From the NCBI GenBank assembly GCA_904419785.1, contig CAJFSY010000003.1, positions 91,963-155,962 of the forward strand: 64,000 nucleotides of DNA. Reading direction: 5' to 3'. A program made the translations under genes and the position numbers. Each line of letters begins with the position of its first letter. Position 1 is the first letter of the stretch. The notes beneath the pieces were generated by a model. That model searched no databases, was not told the DNA's origin, and saw nothing but the letters and a program-made list of their open reading frames with translations. Positions 48,274-56,451 of this stretch are shown here, in pieces. This DNA is from an uncultured Neglectibacter sp. Its GTDB lineage: Bacteria > Bacillota > Clostridia > Oscillospirales > Acutalibacteraceae.

Positions 48274-48447
48274 TTGGAGGAAAAAGAAAAAGCGAAGAAG
48301 CAGATCCTCCTGCGGATCTCCCCCACTCTTTGGAAGGAGCTTTCCGCTTGGGCAGAAGATGACTTCCGGTCCATCAACGGGCAAATCGAATATCTGCTGA
48401 CAGAATGCGTACGGAAACGGAAAAAAGGGCACTCTGAGGAAAAATGA
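48274..48447 (+). CDS. 57-residue ribbon-helix-helix (Arc-like) protein
   Basis: TTG start at 48274, AAGGGGG at 48260-48266, stop TGA at 48445. The pattern KQILLRISPTLWKELSAWA then DDFRSINGQIEYLLTECV is one beta strand and two helices as in Arc/MetJ regulators. It begins 48 bases after the SPFH gene and ends before a terminator, so the two form one operon. It could bind the operon's own promoter or act as a small partner of the SPFH protein (inference). Confidence 0.78.
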   Translation: MEEKEKAKKQILLRISPTLWKELSAWAEDDFRSINGQIEYLLTECVRKRKKGHSEEK

Positions 48448-48508
48448 GCTGATGTTCCCCACCGGACTTGCAGACCCGCAAACCATCCAGCACTTGCTAC
48501 AGCCTATC

Positions 48509-48551
48509 AAAAAAGGACACACCAGAAACAACTGGGTGTCCTTTTTCTTTT
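48509..48551. terminator. Terminator after the SPFH/RHH operon
   Basis: AAAAAGGACACACCAG pairs with CTGGGTGTCCTTTTT with one mismatch, followed by a T-rich run. Confidence 0.75.
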
Positions 48552-48621
48552 TTCCATACTCCGCCAAAGGGGACAGTGGCTGGCTATCCGTTTCGAAGGC
48601 GCTTCAAATAACGGGGGCTTT

Positions 48622-49161
48622 TCAATCGTTTCTTATTTCTATCTGGCAAGCCTTCATAGCCTCCAGCGCTCTTTTATGGCTTTCCGGAGTCACTCCCGCG
48701 CAGCAGCTGGCGTCCACTGCCAGCTTTACTTCCGGCAAATACGCTTTCAACAGCAGCGCGTTGGAGATCACACAAATATCGGTACAGACGCCGATCAGTT
48801 CGATCTCTTGCAGCGGCCCCTCATAGGTGTTCCGGGCTTTCAGCACGTCGGCCAGGCCCTTGCTCCCAAAAGTGTTTTTCTCAATAGGGGTGCTGGACCG
48901 CACCTCTTCCACACGGGGTTCCAGTTCCCAGCCCCAGGTGCCTTTGATGCAGTGCTCCACCGGCAGATTCTTTCCTTCCTGGGTCTCAAGGTATTCTTTC
49001 CCGTGGGTATCCTGGGTGAAATATACGGCGCCCTCAAAGTTTTTGATCTTCTCACACACGTTGGGCACGATGGCTTGAGCTTCTTTCGTCCCCAGCGCCC
49101 CAGTGATGAAATCGTTCTGCATATCCACTACCACTAAAACCTTCTGTGTTTTTTCCGCCAT
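48622..49161 (-). CDS. Nicotinamidase/isochorismatase-type cysteine hydrolase
   Basis: 179 residues. Catalytic triad candidates: Asp in VVVDMQNDF (near residue 13), Lys in EHCIKGTWGWE, and Cys in GVCTDICVISNAL. The metal-binding D-x-H of nicotinamidase appears as QDTHGKEY. The likely reaction is nicotinamide to nicotinate in NAD salvage; other amidases of this family are possible. I start at ATG 49161 (AAAGGAG upstream), not at 49182, which overlaps the site. It is 39 bases after a HAD phosphatase gene. Confidence 0.88.
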   Translation of the reverse strand: MAEKTQKVLVVVDMQNDFITGALGTKEAQAIVPNVCEKIKNFEGAVYFTQDTHGKEYLETQEGKNLPVEHCIKGTWGWELEPRVEEVRSSTPIEKNTFGSKGLADVLKARNTYEGPLQEIELIGVCTDICVISNALLLKAYLPEVKLAVDASCCAGVTPESHKRALEAMKACQIEIRND

Positions 49162-49200
49162 GTCCAGCCAACTCCTTTCCAAATTTCCAACAGGTTTCCC

Positions 49201-49854
49201 TCATTCGCACAAGGAACCGCACAGCTTCCCCAGTTCCGCCACTGTGGACACGATCCAGTCCGCGCCGGCATCTTCCAGTTCTCCCGCCGGGGCGAACCCA
49301 TACCTTACGCCGATGGTCTCCATCCCGACCGCTTTTGCCCCCAGGATATCGTGCTTCCGGTCACCGATCATCACCGCTTCATCCACAGAAGGGCCGCCCA
49401 GCTTTTCCAGCACGGCGGCGATCACTTCCGCTTTATCCGTGCGGGAACCATCCAATTCCGCTCCTACGATCACCTGAAAGCAAGACAGGACTCCCTGCAT
49501 TTCCAAAATCTTTTCAGCGAACACCTGGGGCTTGGAAGTAGCAAGGCACACTGCCGCCTTTTGAGAAAGCTCCTCCAGCAGGCCGCCCATACCGGGATAA
49601 AGATGATTTTCCAGCACGCCCTTTACCCGGTAACGTTCCCGATACTTTTCTACAGCGGCAAAGGCCTGCTCTTGGGAAAAGCCGTAAAACTCCATAAAAG
49701 ACTCATGCAGCGGCGGCCCCACAAACCGGCGGAGTTTCTCTTCCGGTTCCTGAAAAATCCCGAAAGAGTCCAACGCGTATTGGGCAGATTTCAAAATTCC
49801 CTCGCCATTATCCGCCACTGTGCCATCCAAGTCAAAGAGAAAAAAACGTTTCAT
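49201..49854 (-). CDS. HAD family phosphatase, phosphoglycolate phosphatase-like
   Basis: 217 residues. Motif I FLFDLDGTVADN (nucleophile and acid Asp), motif II LATSKP, Lys in KAEVIAAVLEKLG and motif IV MIGDRKHDILGA are intact. An alpha-helical C1 cap lies between motifs I and II. Substrate could be phosphoglycolate, pyrophosphate or a sugar phosphate. The ribosome binding site is weak. It is upstream of the cysteine hydrolase gene on the same strand. Confidence 0.88.
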   Translation of the reverse strand: MKRFFLFDLDGTVADNGEGILKSAQYALDSFGIFQEPEEKLRRFVGPPLHESFMEFYGFSQEQAFAAVEKYRERYRVKGVLENHLYPGMGGLLEELSQKAAVCLATSKPQVFAEKILEMQGVLSCFQVIVGAELDGSRTDKAEVIAAVLEKLGGPSVDEAVMIGDRKHDILGAKAVGMETIGVRYGFAPAGELEDAGADWIVSTVAELGKLCGSLCE

Positions 49855-49958
49855 AAATCACCAAAACTTTCTCATCTACGGGGTTTCTCCCCAGCAAAGA
49901 AGGGTCTTGCCAGCCACCGCCCGCAGACCCTTCCCAGCCACTGTTTTGTTCAAAGCTT

Positions 49959-50945
49959 TTATCTTCTGCCGGCTCCGCCGCCACGGCTGCCGCCTCCGCC
50001 ATGGAAGCCGCCACCGCCGCCACGGAAACCGCCGAAGCCGCCTCCACCGCCACCGCCGTGGAAGCCGCCAAAACCACCTCCGCCTCTGGGAGGCCGGGGA
50101 CCAAAGCCGCCTGGCGGGGGCGGACGCCAACCGCCTCTTCTATGGCTGCTGCCCAGCAGATTCCCCAGGAACAGACCGGTGAAGAAACCGCCTCCACCGC
50201 CGCCTCCGGACCGTGGGCCGCCCCGTCCGCCGCCGCCCATGCCGCGTATCACTGCGGAAATGATGAAGATGATCACAATGACCACCACGATCCGGAACAC
50301 AGAACTCATGAACCCGCCAAAGAAGCCGCTGATCCGGTCGCCCCAGGTAGGCTCGTAGTCATAGTAGTAATCATAATCAGGAGCTGTTTCCCCAGAACCG
50401 GGCGTGTATTGGTCTGTATAGTTGGCGTAATAGCTCTCCATTTCCGAAAGGGCCGCTTCAAAGAACTTTTTGGCCCCGGCATCGTAATCCTTAGCTGCGA
50501 AATCGGGCTCCAGATATTCGTTGAGCATCCCTTGCAGCTTGGCGCCGTCGAAATAATCCTCGATGCCATAACCCGAAGTGGCGTAGTAATTGTCCTCTCC
50601 GATAGCCATCAGCAGCAGCAAGCCGTTATTGCGCTCTACCGACCCAATGCCCCACACATTGAACAGGGAATTGGCATAATCCTCGATGGCTTCCCCATCC
50701 AAAAAGTCTACGGCTACCACCGCGATCTGAGCGCCGGTCTCTTCAAAAAGCTTTTGGTTTTTGGAGATGATCTCCTGTTCCGTCTCGTCCGAGAGCACTC
50801 CGGCCTCATCCAGCACATACTGGTTTTCCGGCCGGTCAGGCACCACCGCCAAAGCAGGCAGGGCCAAGCAGCAGGCCAGCGCTACAGAAACCATCAGCGC
50901 CAGCGCCATTTTGCTGGCTTTTTTCCACGGGACTCCCACTTTCAT
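49959..50945 (-). CDS. TPM domain membrane protein with Gly-rich tail
   Basis: 328 residues. A signal peptide (about 1-34) is followed by a TPM domain (about 38-175; YVLDEAGVLSDETEQEI and YYATSGYGIEDYF), a membrane helix (near 225-245) and a long Gly/Arg/Phe-rich C-terminus. TPM proteins are linked to membrane protein repair and phosphatase-like activities (family knowledge). I start at ATG 50945 (AAAGGA upstream). It is 19 bases after the LemA gene, a frequent pairing. Its GGC/GGT-rich end causes long false frames on the other strand. Confidence 0.9.
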   Translation of the reverse strand: MKVGVPWKKASKMALALMVSVALACCLALPALAVVPDRPENQYVLDEAGVLSDETEQEIISKNQKLFEETGAQIAVVAVDFLDGEAIEDYANSLFNVWGIGSVERNNGLLLLMAIGEDNYYATSGYGIEDYFDGAKLQGMLNEYLEPDFAAKDYDAGAKKFFEAALSEMESYYANYTDQYTPGSGETAPDYDYYYDYEPTWGDRISGFFGGFMSSVFRIVVVIVIIFIISAVIRGMGGGGRGGPRSGGGGGGGFFTGLFLGNLLGSSHRRGGWRPPPPGGFGPRPPRGGGGFGGFHGGGGGGGFGGFRGGGGGFHGGGGSRGGGAGRR

Positions 50946-50964
50946 GGGGGCACATCCTTTCCTT

Positions 50965-51519
50965 TCATTCATAATCATAAGTGGCAAGAGGTTCGATCCC
51001 CGCCACGCCGCGCAGCACGTTTACAGGGAATTTATCCAGCCGGGCGTTGAATTCCCGGGCTTCCTCGTTATAGCTGGAACGGTTGATCTTATCCTGTTCC
51101 GACTCCATCTGGGCGATCAGCTGGTCTGGATATTTGGCGTCTTCCTCGGAAAGCTGTGTCTTTTTCAGTTCTGCATACAGCGCCTGGGCTGCCTGCCCCA
51201 TCATTTTGTTGGCTTCCGATTTCTCACTAAAACTGCGGCGGCTGCCCTGGCAGAGACGAATGGAATAGTCCATGTCATCTATCAAAGACACTAAAGCTGG
51301 GTTTGCATCCGTATAGCGTTTGGCCACAGTGATCAGATTATTCCCAGCAGCTTCCCGGACCTCGATGCCGTCACTAATAGCGTAGCCGGTCTTATCATAG
51401 TAATAATAATCTTCAGCTTGTGTCCGCAAGCCGGTGAGGGAAGTGTGTACCCCCAGGGGCACAGCCAGCAGGATCATCCCTACCATAATGCAGGCTCCCA
51501 CAATATTCCTCTTTTTCAA
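50965..51519 (-). CDS. LemA family protein
   Basis: 184 residues. One N-terminal membrane helix (about 7-27) and a long helical domain ending with the LemA signature FNARLDKFPVNVLRGVAGI. The start is TTG at 51519 with GGGAGG upstream. LemA proteins are membrane proteins of unclear role that usually accompany TPM proteins, as here. Confidence 0.9.
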   Translation of the reverse strand: MKKRNIVGACIMVGMILLAVPLGVHTSLTGLRTQAEDYYYYDKTGYAISDGIEVREAAGNNLITVAKRYTDANPALVSLIDDMDYSIRLCQGSRRSFSEKSEANKMMGQAAQALYAELKKTQLSEEDAKYPDQLIAQMESEQDKINRSSYNEEAREFNARLDKFPVNVLRGVAGIEPLATYDYE

Positions 51520-51567
51520 TTTAACAAGCCTCCCATATTACTATACGCGATTGTGTAAAACATTTTC

Positions 51568-52749
51568 TCAGGTGTGGATATCCAGCAGCTTTTGTTTGAG
51601 CTCGCCCTCTAGCCGGCCGATCTCCGCTTCCGCGGCCCGGCGCCGTGCCCGGCCCTCGTCCTGGATTTTTACCACTTCGTCCAACGTCTGGATCAAAGAC
51701 TGGTTGGTCTGCCGCAGGGTTTCCATGTCCACCACGCCCCGCTCGGATTCCCGGGCTGTTTCGATGGTGCTCATCTTTAACCGCTCGGCGTTTTTGCGCA
51801 GCAGTTCGTTGGTCATGTCAGACACTTCCCGCTGGGCTTTCACCGCCTGCTCGGAATGGGCCAGTCCCAAAGCCAGCACCATTTGGCTCTTCCACAGGGG
51901 GATAGTGTTCACCAAAGTAGACTGTATCTTATCCGCCATCAGCTTGTCGTTGTTCTGCACCAAACGGATCTGGGGAGACATCTGCACGCTGACCATACGC
52001 GTCAGTTCCAGATCGTGCAGCTTTTTCTCAAAGCTGTCGCACATCTGGGCATAGTCGTTGGCCGCCTGAGCATCCTCGGCCAAACCGGTCTGTTTGGCTT
52101 TGTTCTGCATCTCCACCAAAGTGGTGGAACGTTCCTTTTGCAGCTTCTTCTTGCCCGCGATGATATACATGGAAAGCTCTTTGTGATAGCTCAAATTCAT
52201 CTCATACAGTTTGTCCAGCATGACGATATCCTTCAAAAGCTGCACCTGATGGCTCTCCAGGGCGCCGGCGATCTTATTGACGTTGGCTTCGGCGCTGTCA
52301 TACCGGGCCTTCATAGCGGTGATCTTATTGCCCGTGTTCTTGAAGAACCCAAAGATACCCTTCTTTTCCTCTTCCTGAATGTCAAAGCCTTTCAGTTCCA
52401 CCACCAGGTTAGAGATCTGGTCGCCCACTTCACCCAGGTCTTTGGTGCGCACGTTATTCAACGTATTGTCTGAAAAAGAAGCGATCTTTTTCTGAGCGGC
52501 GGAGCCATATTGCAGCACCAAGGTGCTGTTGGTCAGGTCGATCTTTTCGGCGAAATCATCCACCACTTTCCGTTCCTCCGGCGAGAGAACGCTCTCATCC
52601 AACGTGGAAATCTCATCCTCCTCCACCTGTTTGGGCGCCGGAGCCTCTTCCTGGCCCAACGTCAAAGAAGGTGTCTCCACTCCCTCCAAAGTCAGGGAAG
52701 GCGCTTGGGGCGCTTGCTGCTCCAGGGTCAATTTGATCTCATCAGCCAT
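51568..52749 (-). CDS. TelA-like toxic anion resistance family protein
   Basis: 393 residues, largely helical, no membrane segment. The family signature region includes LVVELKGFDIQEEEKKGIFGF, and the whole fits the TelA/KlaA family linked to tellurite and cell-envelope stress. The N-terminal 40 residues are variable and contain a repeated LTLE/APSLTLEG pattern. Start ATG at 52749 with AAAGGAAAG. It sits between the XpaC-like and LemA genes, so an envelope-stress operon is likely. Confidence 0.92.
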   Translation of the reverse strand: MADEIKLTLEQQAPQAPSLTLEGVETPSLTLGQEEAPAPKQVEEDEISTLDESVLSPEERKVVDDFAEKIDLTNSTLVLQYGSAAQKKIASFSDNTLNNVRTKDLGEVGDQISNLVVELKGFDIQEEEKKGIFGFFKNTGNKITAMKARYDSAEANVNKIAGALESHQVQLLKDIVMLDKLYEMNLSYHKELSMYIIAGKKKLQKERSTTLVEMQNKAKQTGLAEDAQAANDYAQMCDSFEKKLHDLELTRMVSVQMSPQIRLVQNNDKLMADKIQSTLVNTIPLWKSQMVLALGLAHSEQAVKAQREVSDMTNELLRKNAERLKMSTIETARESERGVVDMETLRQTNQSLIQTLDEVVKIQDEGRARRRAAEAEIGRLEGELKQKLLDIHT

Positions 52750-52815
52750 ATGTGATCTTTCCTTTCCTCAATCATTCCTATACCAAAATATTTTACGGGC
52801 ACAGCCAGCGTCCCG

Positions 52816-54051
52816 TTATTTTGTTTCTTCCTTTTTCTCCTCGTCCACAAAACCTTCCTGTTTGAGAAGGGTTTCAAACACGGTGATATCCGCCGAAATA
52901 TCCATAGCTTCTTCCGAGAACAAGGAATCCAGCTGCTTTTCGAAAGCGTCCGCCACAGTGTGCATCATTCCGGCAATATTGAACATAGTAGAAGTGATAT
53001 TCTCGCCTTTTACCGACTGGCTGGAAAGCCGCTGGTAACTATTTAAAAGTTTCAGCGTGGTGGGCAGGTAGTAATTCATGAATTTCCGAATCTGCGGGGC
53101 TTTTTCGGGATGGTCGGCGATAAAGCGGAAAATATCCGCCGAAGCCCGTTCCATCCGGGTAATGCACTCACTCAAAGCCTCATCCGGGATAGCGTCGTCG
53201 GCAGCCCGCAGTTTTTTCAAATATTCCCGGCCCTCGTCGATGATCTTATCCACCTCTGGGTTGCCGGTTTGGGATTTCTCCTCTTTCTGGGGCTTGGGCT
53301 CTTCCTTGGGCTTTTCAGGCTCGATGGGCACAAACATTTTTTTGCCCCGGAACAAAGCCCCGGAAGCCAGGAACACCAAAACGAGCACCGCCGCGAATAT
53401 GACGAAATGCTGCGGTTCATACAAAGGCGCGCTTAAAGCGTAAATGAGGGCGGCGGCTCCGGTTATATAAAACTTGGCCGGGCTTCCCTTGCGCACCATC
53501 TTCATAGGCACTCCAGGGGCGGGAGCTCCCTGCTGAGGAGCGTTCCCCCTGGGCTGCTTATAAACCGGAGGCTGGGGCGGCCGGGTCTGCCGCGTCTGCC
53601 CTTGAGGGGCCGGCGGAACTTGCTGCCGGGTCTGCTGCCTGGGCGGCTGAGGCGGCTGGGCCTGGTTCCCCTTCACATAGCTGTAGTGATAATAGCCGTT
53701 CCCTGTTTGGCCCGGGTTATACTGCGAAGGGTTCCGCGGCGCCTGATAATTGGCCCCGTTGGGAGGAGGATTCCGCTGGGCCCACCCGTTTTGGGGCGCC
53801 CCTTGCTGGGGCGGCCTGCGGTAATTCCCCTGTCTGGGGGGCTCCTGATAAGGGTGCCCGCTGGGGTTTCCAGAAGTGCCGGAACGCACGCCCGAAGCGA
53901 AACCATCCACCACTTGCCCCAATCCCTGGGTAGCTTTATCCAGCCCATCGGCGATCTTCCCCGCCACGGGGATGCCGGAACCTTTCAGCACATTATAAAC
54001 TTGAGAGGAGCGCAGCTCCTCCCGAAGAGAGTCATTACCTTTCTTCTCCAT
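52816..54051 (-). CDS. XpaC-like protein with proline/glutamine-rich N-terminus
   Basis: 411 residues. Start ATG 54051 with GGAGGAG upstream. A disordered Pro/Gln/Asn-rich region (about 65-185) is followed by two membrane helices (near 195-240) and a helical C-terminal domain of the XpaC (5-bromo-4-chloroindolyl phosphate hydrolysis) type (about 265-410). The biochemical function of XpaC is not firmly known. It is the first gene of a four-gene run with telA, lemA and TPM, genes that co-occur widely in Firmicutes. Confidence 0.85.
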   Translation of the reverse strand: MEKKGNDSLREELRSSQVYNVLKGSGIPVAGKIADGLDKATQGLGQVVDGFASGVRSGTSGNPSGHPYQEPPRQGNYRRPPQQGAPQNGWAQRNPPPNGANYQAPRNPSQYNPGQTGNGYYHYSYVKGNQAQPPQPPRQQTRQQVPPAPQGQTRQTRPPQPPVYKQPRGNAPQQGAPAPGVPMKMVRKGSPAKFYITGAAALIYALSAPLYEPQHFVIFAAVLVLVFLASGALFRGKKMFVPIEPEKPKEEPKPQKEEKSQTGNPEVDKIIDEGREYLKKLRAADDAIPDEALSECITRMERASADIFRFIADHPEKAPQIRKFMNYYLPTTLKLLNSYQRLSSQSVKGENITSTMFNIAGMMHTVADAFEKQLDSLFSEEAMDISADITVFETLLKQEGFVDEEKKEETK

Positions 54052-54184
54052 GGATTCTCCTCCATATCCCAAAAATCACACAAACATTCCGGGACGAATC
54101 ACTATCATTGTACTTTGGAACACCGGTTGGTGTCAACTGGATTCTAGACTGGAACCTGGCTTTTCCAGCGATTTTACAAATCCC

Positions 54185-55114
54185 CTACAGAGCATGGGGA
54201 TTTTCCACCGCCGGGAACTGGGCTTTCACCTGGTCACCTGTGGCGATCCCCTCTTGAAACGCCGTAGCGGAACCGGCAGCGACGCCCCATTTCAAGCCGC
54301 CCTCTAAAGTGCCGTGCAGCCCCAATCCAAAGAGGGTGCCGGCAACCAGGGAGTCTCCCGCTCCCACGGTAGAGACAGCGTCTCCCCTCACCCCATGGCA
54401 GAACAGGCAGCGCCCGCTTTCTTCCAACAGCAAAGCGCCTTTGGCACCCAAAGAAACGATCACGTTCCTGGCTCCCATGTGTTGGAGACGCCCAGCATAT
54501 TCTTTTACTTCCAGCACGCTCAGCGGCCCTTCCAGCGAGAAGATCTCCCGCAGTTCCTCATCGTTTGGCTTGATGAGGTATGGCCGGTAGGGCAGCGCCG
54601 CCAGCAGCGGGTCGCCGGACATGTCCACCACCAGCCTGGCCCCGGCTTTGCGGACCGTTTCCAAAAGCCGGGGGAACGCCGTTTCGGGCAGGCCGGCGGG
54701 CAAGCTTCCCGAAAGCACCAAAACGTCCTCTCCGCTCAAACCGGAAAGCTTGTTCAAAAAAGCGTCCACCGCCTGGGAAGAGATCTGAGGGCCCTTCCCG
54801 TTGAAAGCCGTCTCCACTCCATCGGCGGTGCGCAGCTTCACGTTTACCCGGGAAAGCCCATCTTCCAGCAGGACAAAATCCGTCTCGCAGCCTGCCTCTT
54901 CCACCAGGCGGACGATCTCCCGCCCGGTGAACCCGGCAGCGATACCCAAAGCCCGGTTCTCCACCCCCAGGGATGACAAAAGCATGGAAACATTCACGCC
55001 TTTCCCTCCCGGAATGAAGGCGCTCTGGGAAAACCACTGGATCGCGCCGGGCTCGAAGCGTTCCAGTGGGATTTGATAGTCTAACGCGGGATTCAGCGTC
55101 ACTGTAATTATCAT
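54185..55114 (-). CDS. 1-phosphofructokinase family sugar kinase (PfkB superfamily)
   Basis: 309 residues. PfkB signatures: FIPGGKGVNVS near residue 35 (substrate and phosphate binding) and DAVSTVGAGDSLVAGTLFG near 245, with the catalytic Asp. The TVTLNPALDYQI start is typical of 1-phosphofructokinase and tagatose-6-phosphate kinase. The usual partners (fruA PTS gene, fruR) are absent, so the substrate remains open between fructose 1-phosphate and tagatose 6-phosphate. Transcribed alone. Confidence 0.88.
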   Translation of the reverse strand: MIITVTLNPALDYQIPLERFEPGAIQWFSQSAFIPGGKGVNVSMLLSSLGVENRALGIAAGFTGREIVRLVEEAGCETDFVLLEDGLSRVNVKLRTADGVETAFNGKGPQISSQAVDAFLNKLSGLSGEDVLVLSGSLPAGLPETAFPRLLETVRKAGARLVVDMSGDPLLAALPYRPYLIKPNDEELREIFSLEGPLSVLEVKEYAGRLQHMGARNVIVSLGAKGALLLEESGRCLFCHGVRGDAVSTVGAGDSLVAGTLFGLGLHGTLEGGLKWGVAAGSATAFQEGIATGDQVKAQFPAVENPHAL

Positions 55115-55307
55115 GATACGTTCACGCCCTTACAAGATTCTTAAGGTATTCTATCATTTTCAAAAAAGTTTTTCAATCGCGTGCCTGTGGATTTCAACCC
55201 GCCGGAAATGTATAGTTCCTCTTTTTGGGGGATACACTATCAAAAGGCCGAACCGGTAATTTTATGATTGACGGCACGGGCCAAATCCATGAAAGGAACC
55301 TTTCAAA

Positions 55308-55592
55308 ATGTTTCGGAACAAATTGATTGCTTTTACCCTTTGCGCTGCATTGGGGCTCCTTCTCGCCGGCTGCGGGGAGGAAATGAAGAACGACGTGTCC
55401 AGCACGGTCTCCCGAGTGGAGAGCGGTGTGGGCGAAACTGTTTCACGGGTAGAGAGCGGCATGGAAGAAGCCGGCAGCAAAGTGGGTTCCGCGGTGGAAT
55501 CCATGATGGACCCCGACAGCTCCCACAAAGAGGATTCCTCCCGGGAAGAAAGCGTCTCTTCTCAGCCTACCCCCGCTCCCGAACCCCGCTGA
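55308..55592 (+). CDS. Small lipoprotein with internal repeats
   Basis: 94 residues. A signal peptide ends at lipobox LLAGC (Cys22). The mature part has heptad-like repeats VSRVESGVGETVSRVESGME then SKVGSAVES, followed by an acidic Ser/Pro-rich tail. No known domain. Start ATG 55308 with GAAAGGAA. Its own terminator follows. Confidence 0.75.
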   Translation: MFRNKLIAFTLCAALGLLLAGCGEEMKNDVSSTVSRVESGVGETVSRVESGMEEAGSKVGSAVESMMDPDSSHKEDSSREESVSSQPTPAPEPR

Positions 55593-55602
55593 TCTCACGC
55601 AG

Positions 55603-55632
55603 CAGCCGTCCTGTTGGGACGGCTGTTTTTTT
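55603..55632 (+). terminator. Terminator after small lipoprotein
   Basis: CAGCCGTCC (55603-55611) pairs with GGACGGCTG after a five-base loop, followed by eight T. Confidence 0.9.
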
Positions 55633-55705
55633 ATGTTTTGGCTGTCCTTGCGCTGGAAAAAGGTTTCTGCTATACTGGGACAGGAAGCAAAAGAGGAGGG
55701 AAACT

Positions 55706-56410
55706 ATGATTCGCTGCTGCATTTTCGACGCTGACGGCACCCTGCTGGATTCCATGCCCATGTGGCGGGACATCACCTATGAATACGCGGCCCAGAAAGG
55801 GGTCCGGGCCCCGGAGGGCATGCACAAGACCCTGAACCGGCTGAGTTTGGAACAATGCGCGGAATACTACCAAAGTTTGGGCGCGGCAGGTTCTGTGGAA
55901 GAGATCGTGAAAGAACTCTCCGCCTGCGCTTTAAACGGATACCGCACACGGGTGCGGGAAAAGCCCCAAGCCAAAGAATTCCTGGAACTGCTCAAGGAAA
56001 ACCGTGTGCCCATCGCAATCGCCACAGCTTCTAACCGGGAAGCGGTGCTTCTGGCCTTGGAACATTTGGGGATGCTCTCTCTGGTAGACTGTTTGGTTAC
56101 TTGCGACGAGGTAGGCAAGAGCAAGGAATCTCCGGATATTTTTCTCTACTGCGCCGAAAAATTGGGAGCGGCCGCAAAAGAGAGCGTGGTGTTCGAAGAT
56201 TCGGCCTATGCCATCCGCACAGCGAAAAACGCCGGGTTCCCGGTGGTAGCTGTCGAGGACCAGGTTTCCATCCACGGAGAGACCCCTCTCGAGACAAAAG
56301 AAGGGATCGCTTCCATGGCCAATCTCTATGTGCGGGACTATGGCGAGCTGATTAGCCGCCTGGCTCCGGCAGAAGACCTTTCCCTCGGTTTGGGAGACCT
56401 GTTGGGATAA
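55706..56410 (+). CDS. HAD family sugar-phosphate phosphatase/mutase-like
   Basis: 234 residues. Motif I FDADGTLLDSMPMW (note DxDGT), motif II IATASN, Lys near DEVGKSKESPD and motif IV FEDSAYAIRTAKNAG. The pattern resembles beta-phosphoglucomutase-like phosphatases. The frame is open far upstream, but ATG 55706 is preceded by AAGAGGAGGG. It lies 41 bases before the second MATE gene and may be co-transcribed with it. Confidence 0.88.
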   Translation: MIRCCIFDADGTLLDSMPMWRDITYEYAAQKGVRAPEGMHKTLNRLSLEQCAEYYQSLGAAGSVEEIVKELSACALNGYRTRVREKPQAKEFLELLKENRVPIAIATASNREAVLLALEHLGMLSLVDCLVTCDEVGKSKESPDIFLYCAEKLGAAAKESVVFEDSAYAIRTAKNAGFPVVAVEDQVSIHGETPLETKEGIASMANLYVRDYGELISRLAPAEDLSLGLGDLLG

Positions 56411-56451
56411 GGCGCATCTACTTTTGGGAAACAAGGAGAATTGAGAATCAC

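Noticed and set aside
49860..50260. Gly/Ala-rich repeat stretch as a CRISPR-like or satellite repeat
   Set aside because: The repetition follows codons (GGC/GGT) within the TPM coding frame; there is no fixed repeat-spacer spacing.
50001..51050. 349-codon plus-strand frame opposite the TPM and LemA genes
   Set aside because: Caused by the Gly-rich repeat coding of the TPM tail; the composition is artificial (runs of Ala/Thr) and the minus-strand genes match known families.
55268..55705. Upstream open extension of the HAD gene at 55706
   Set aside because: It overlaps the small lipoprotein and its terminator; the good ribosome binding site is directly before 55706.
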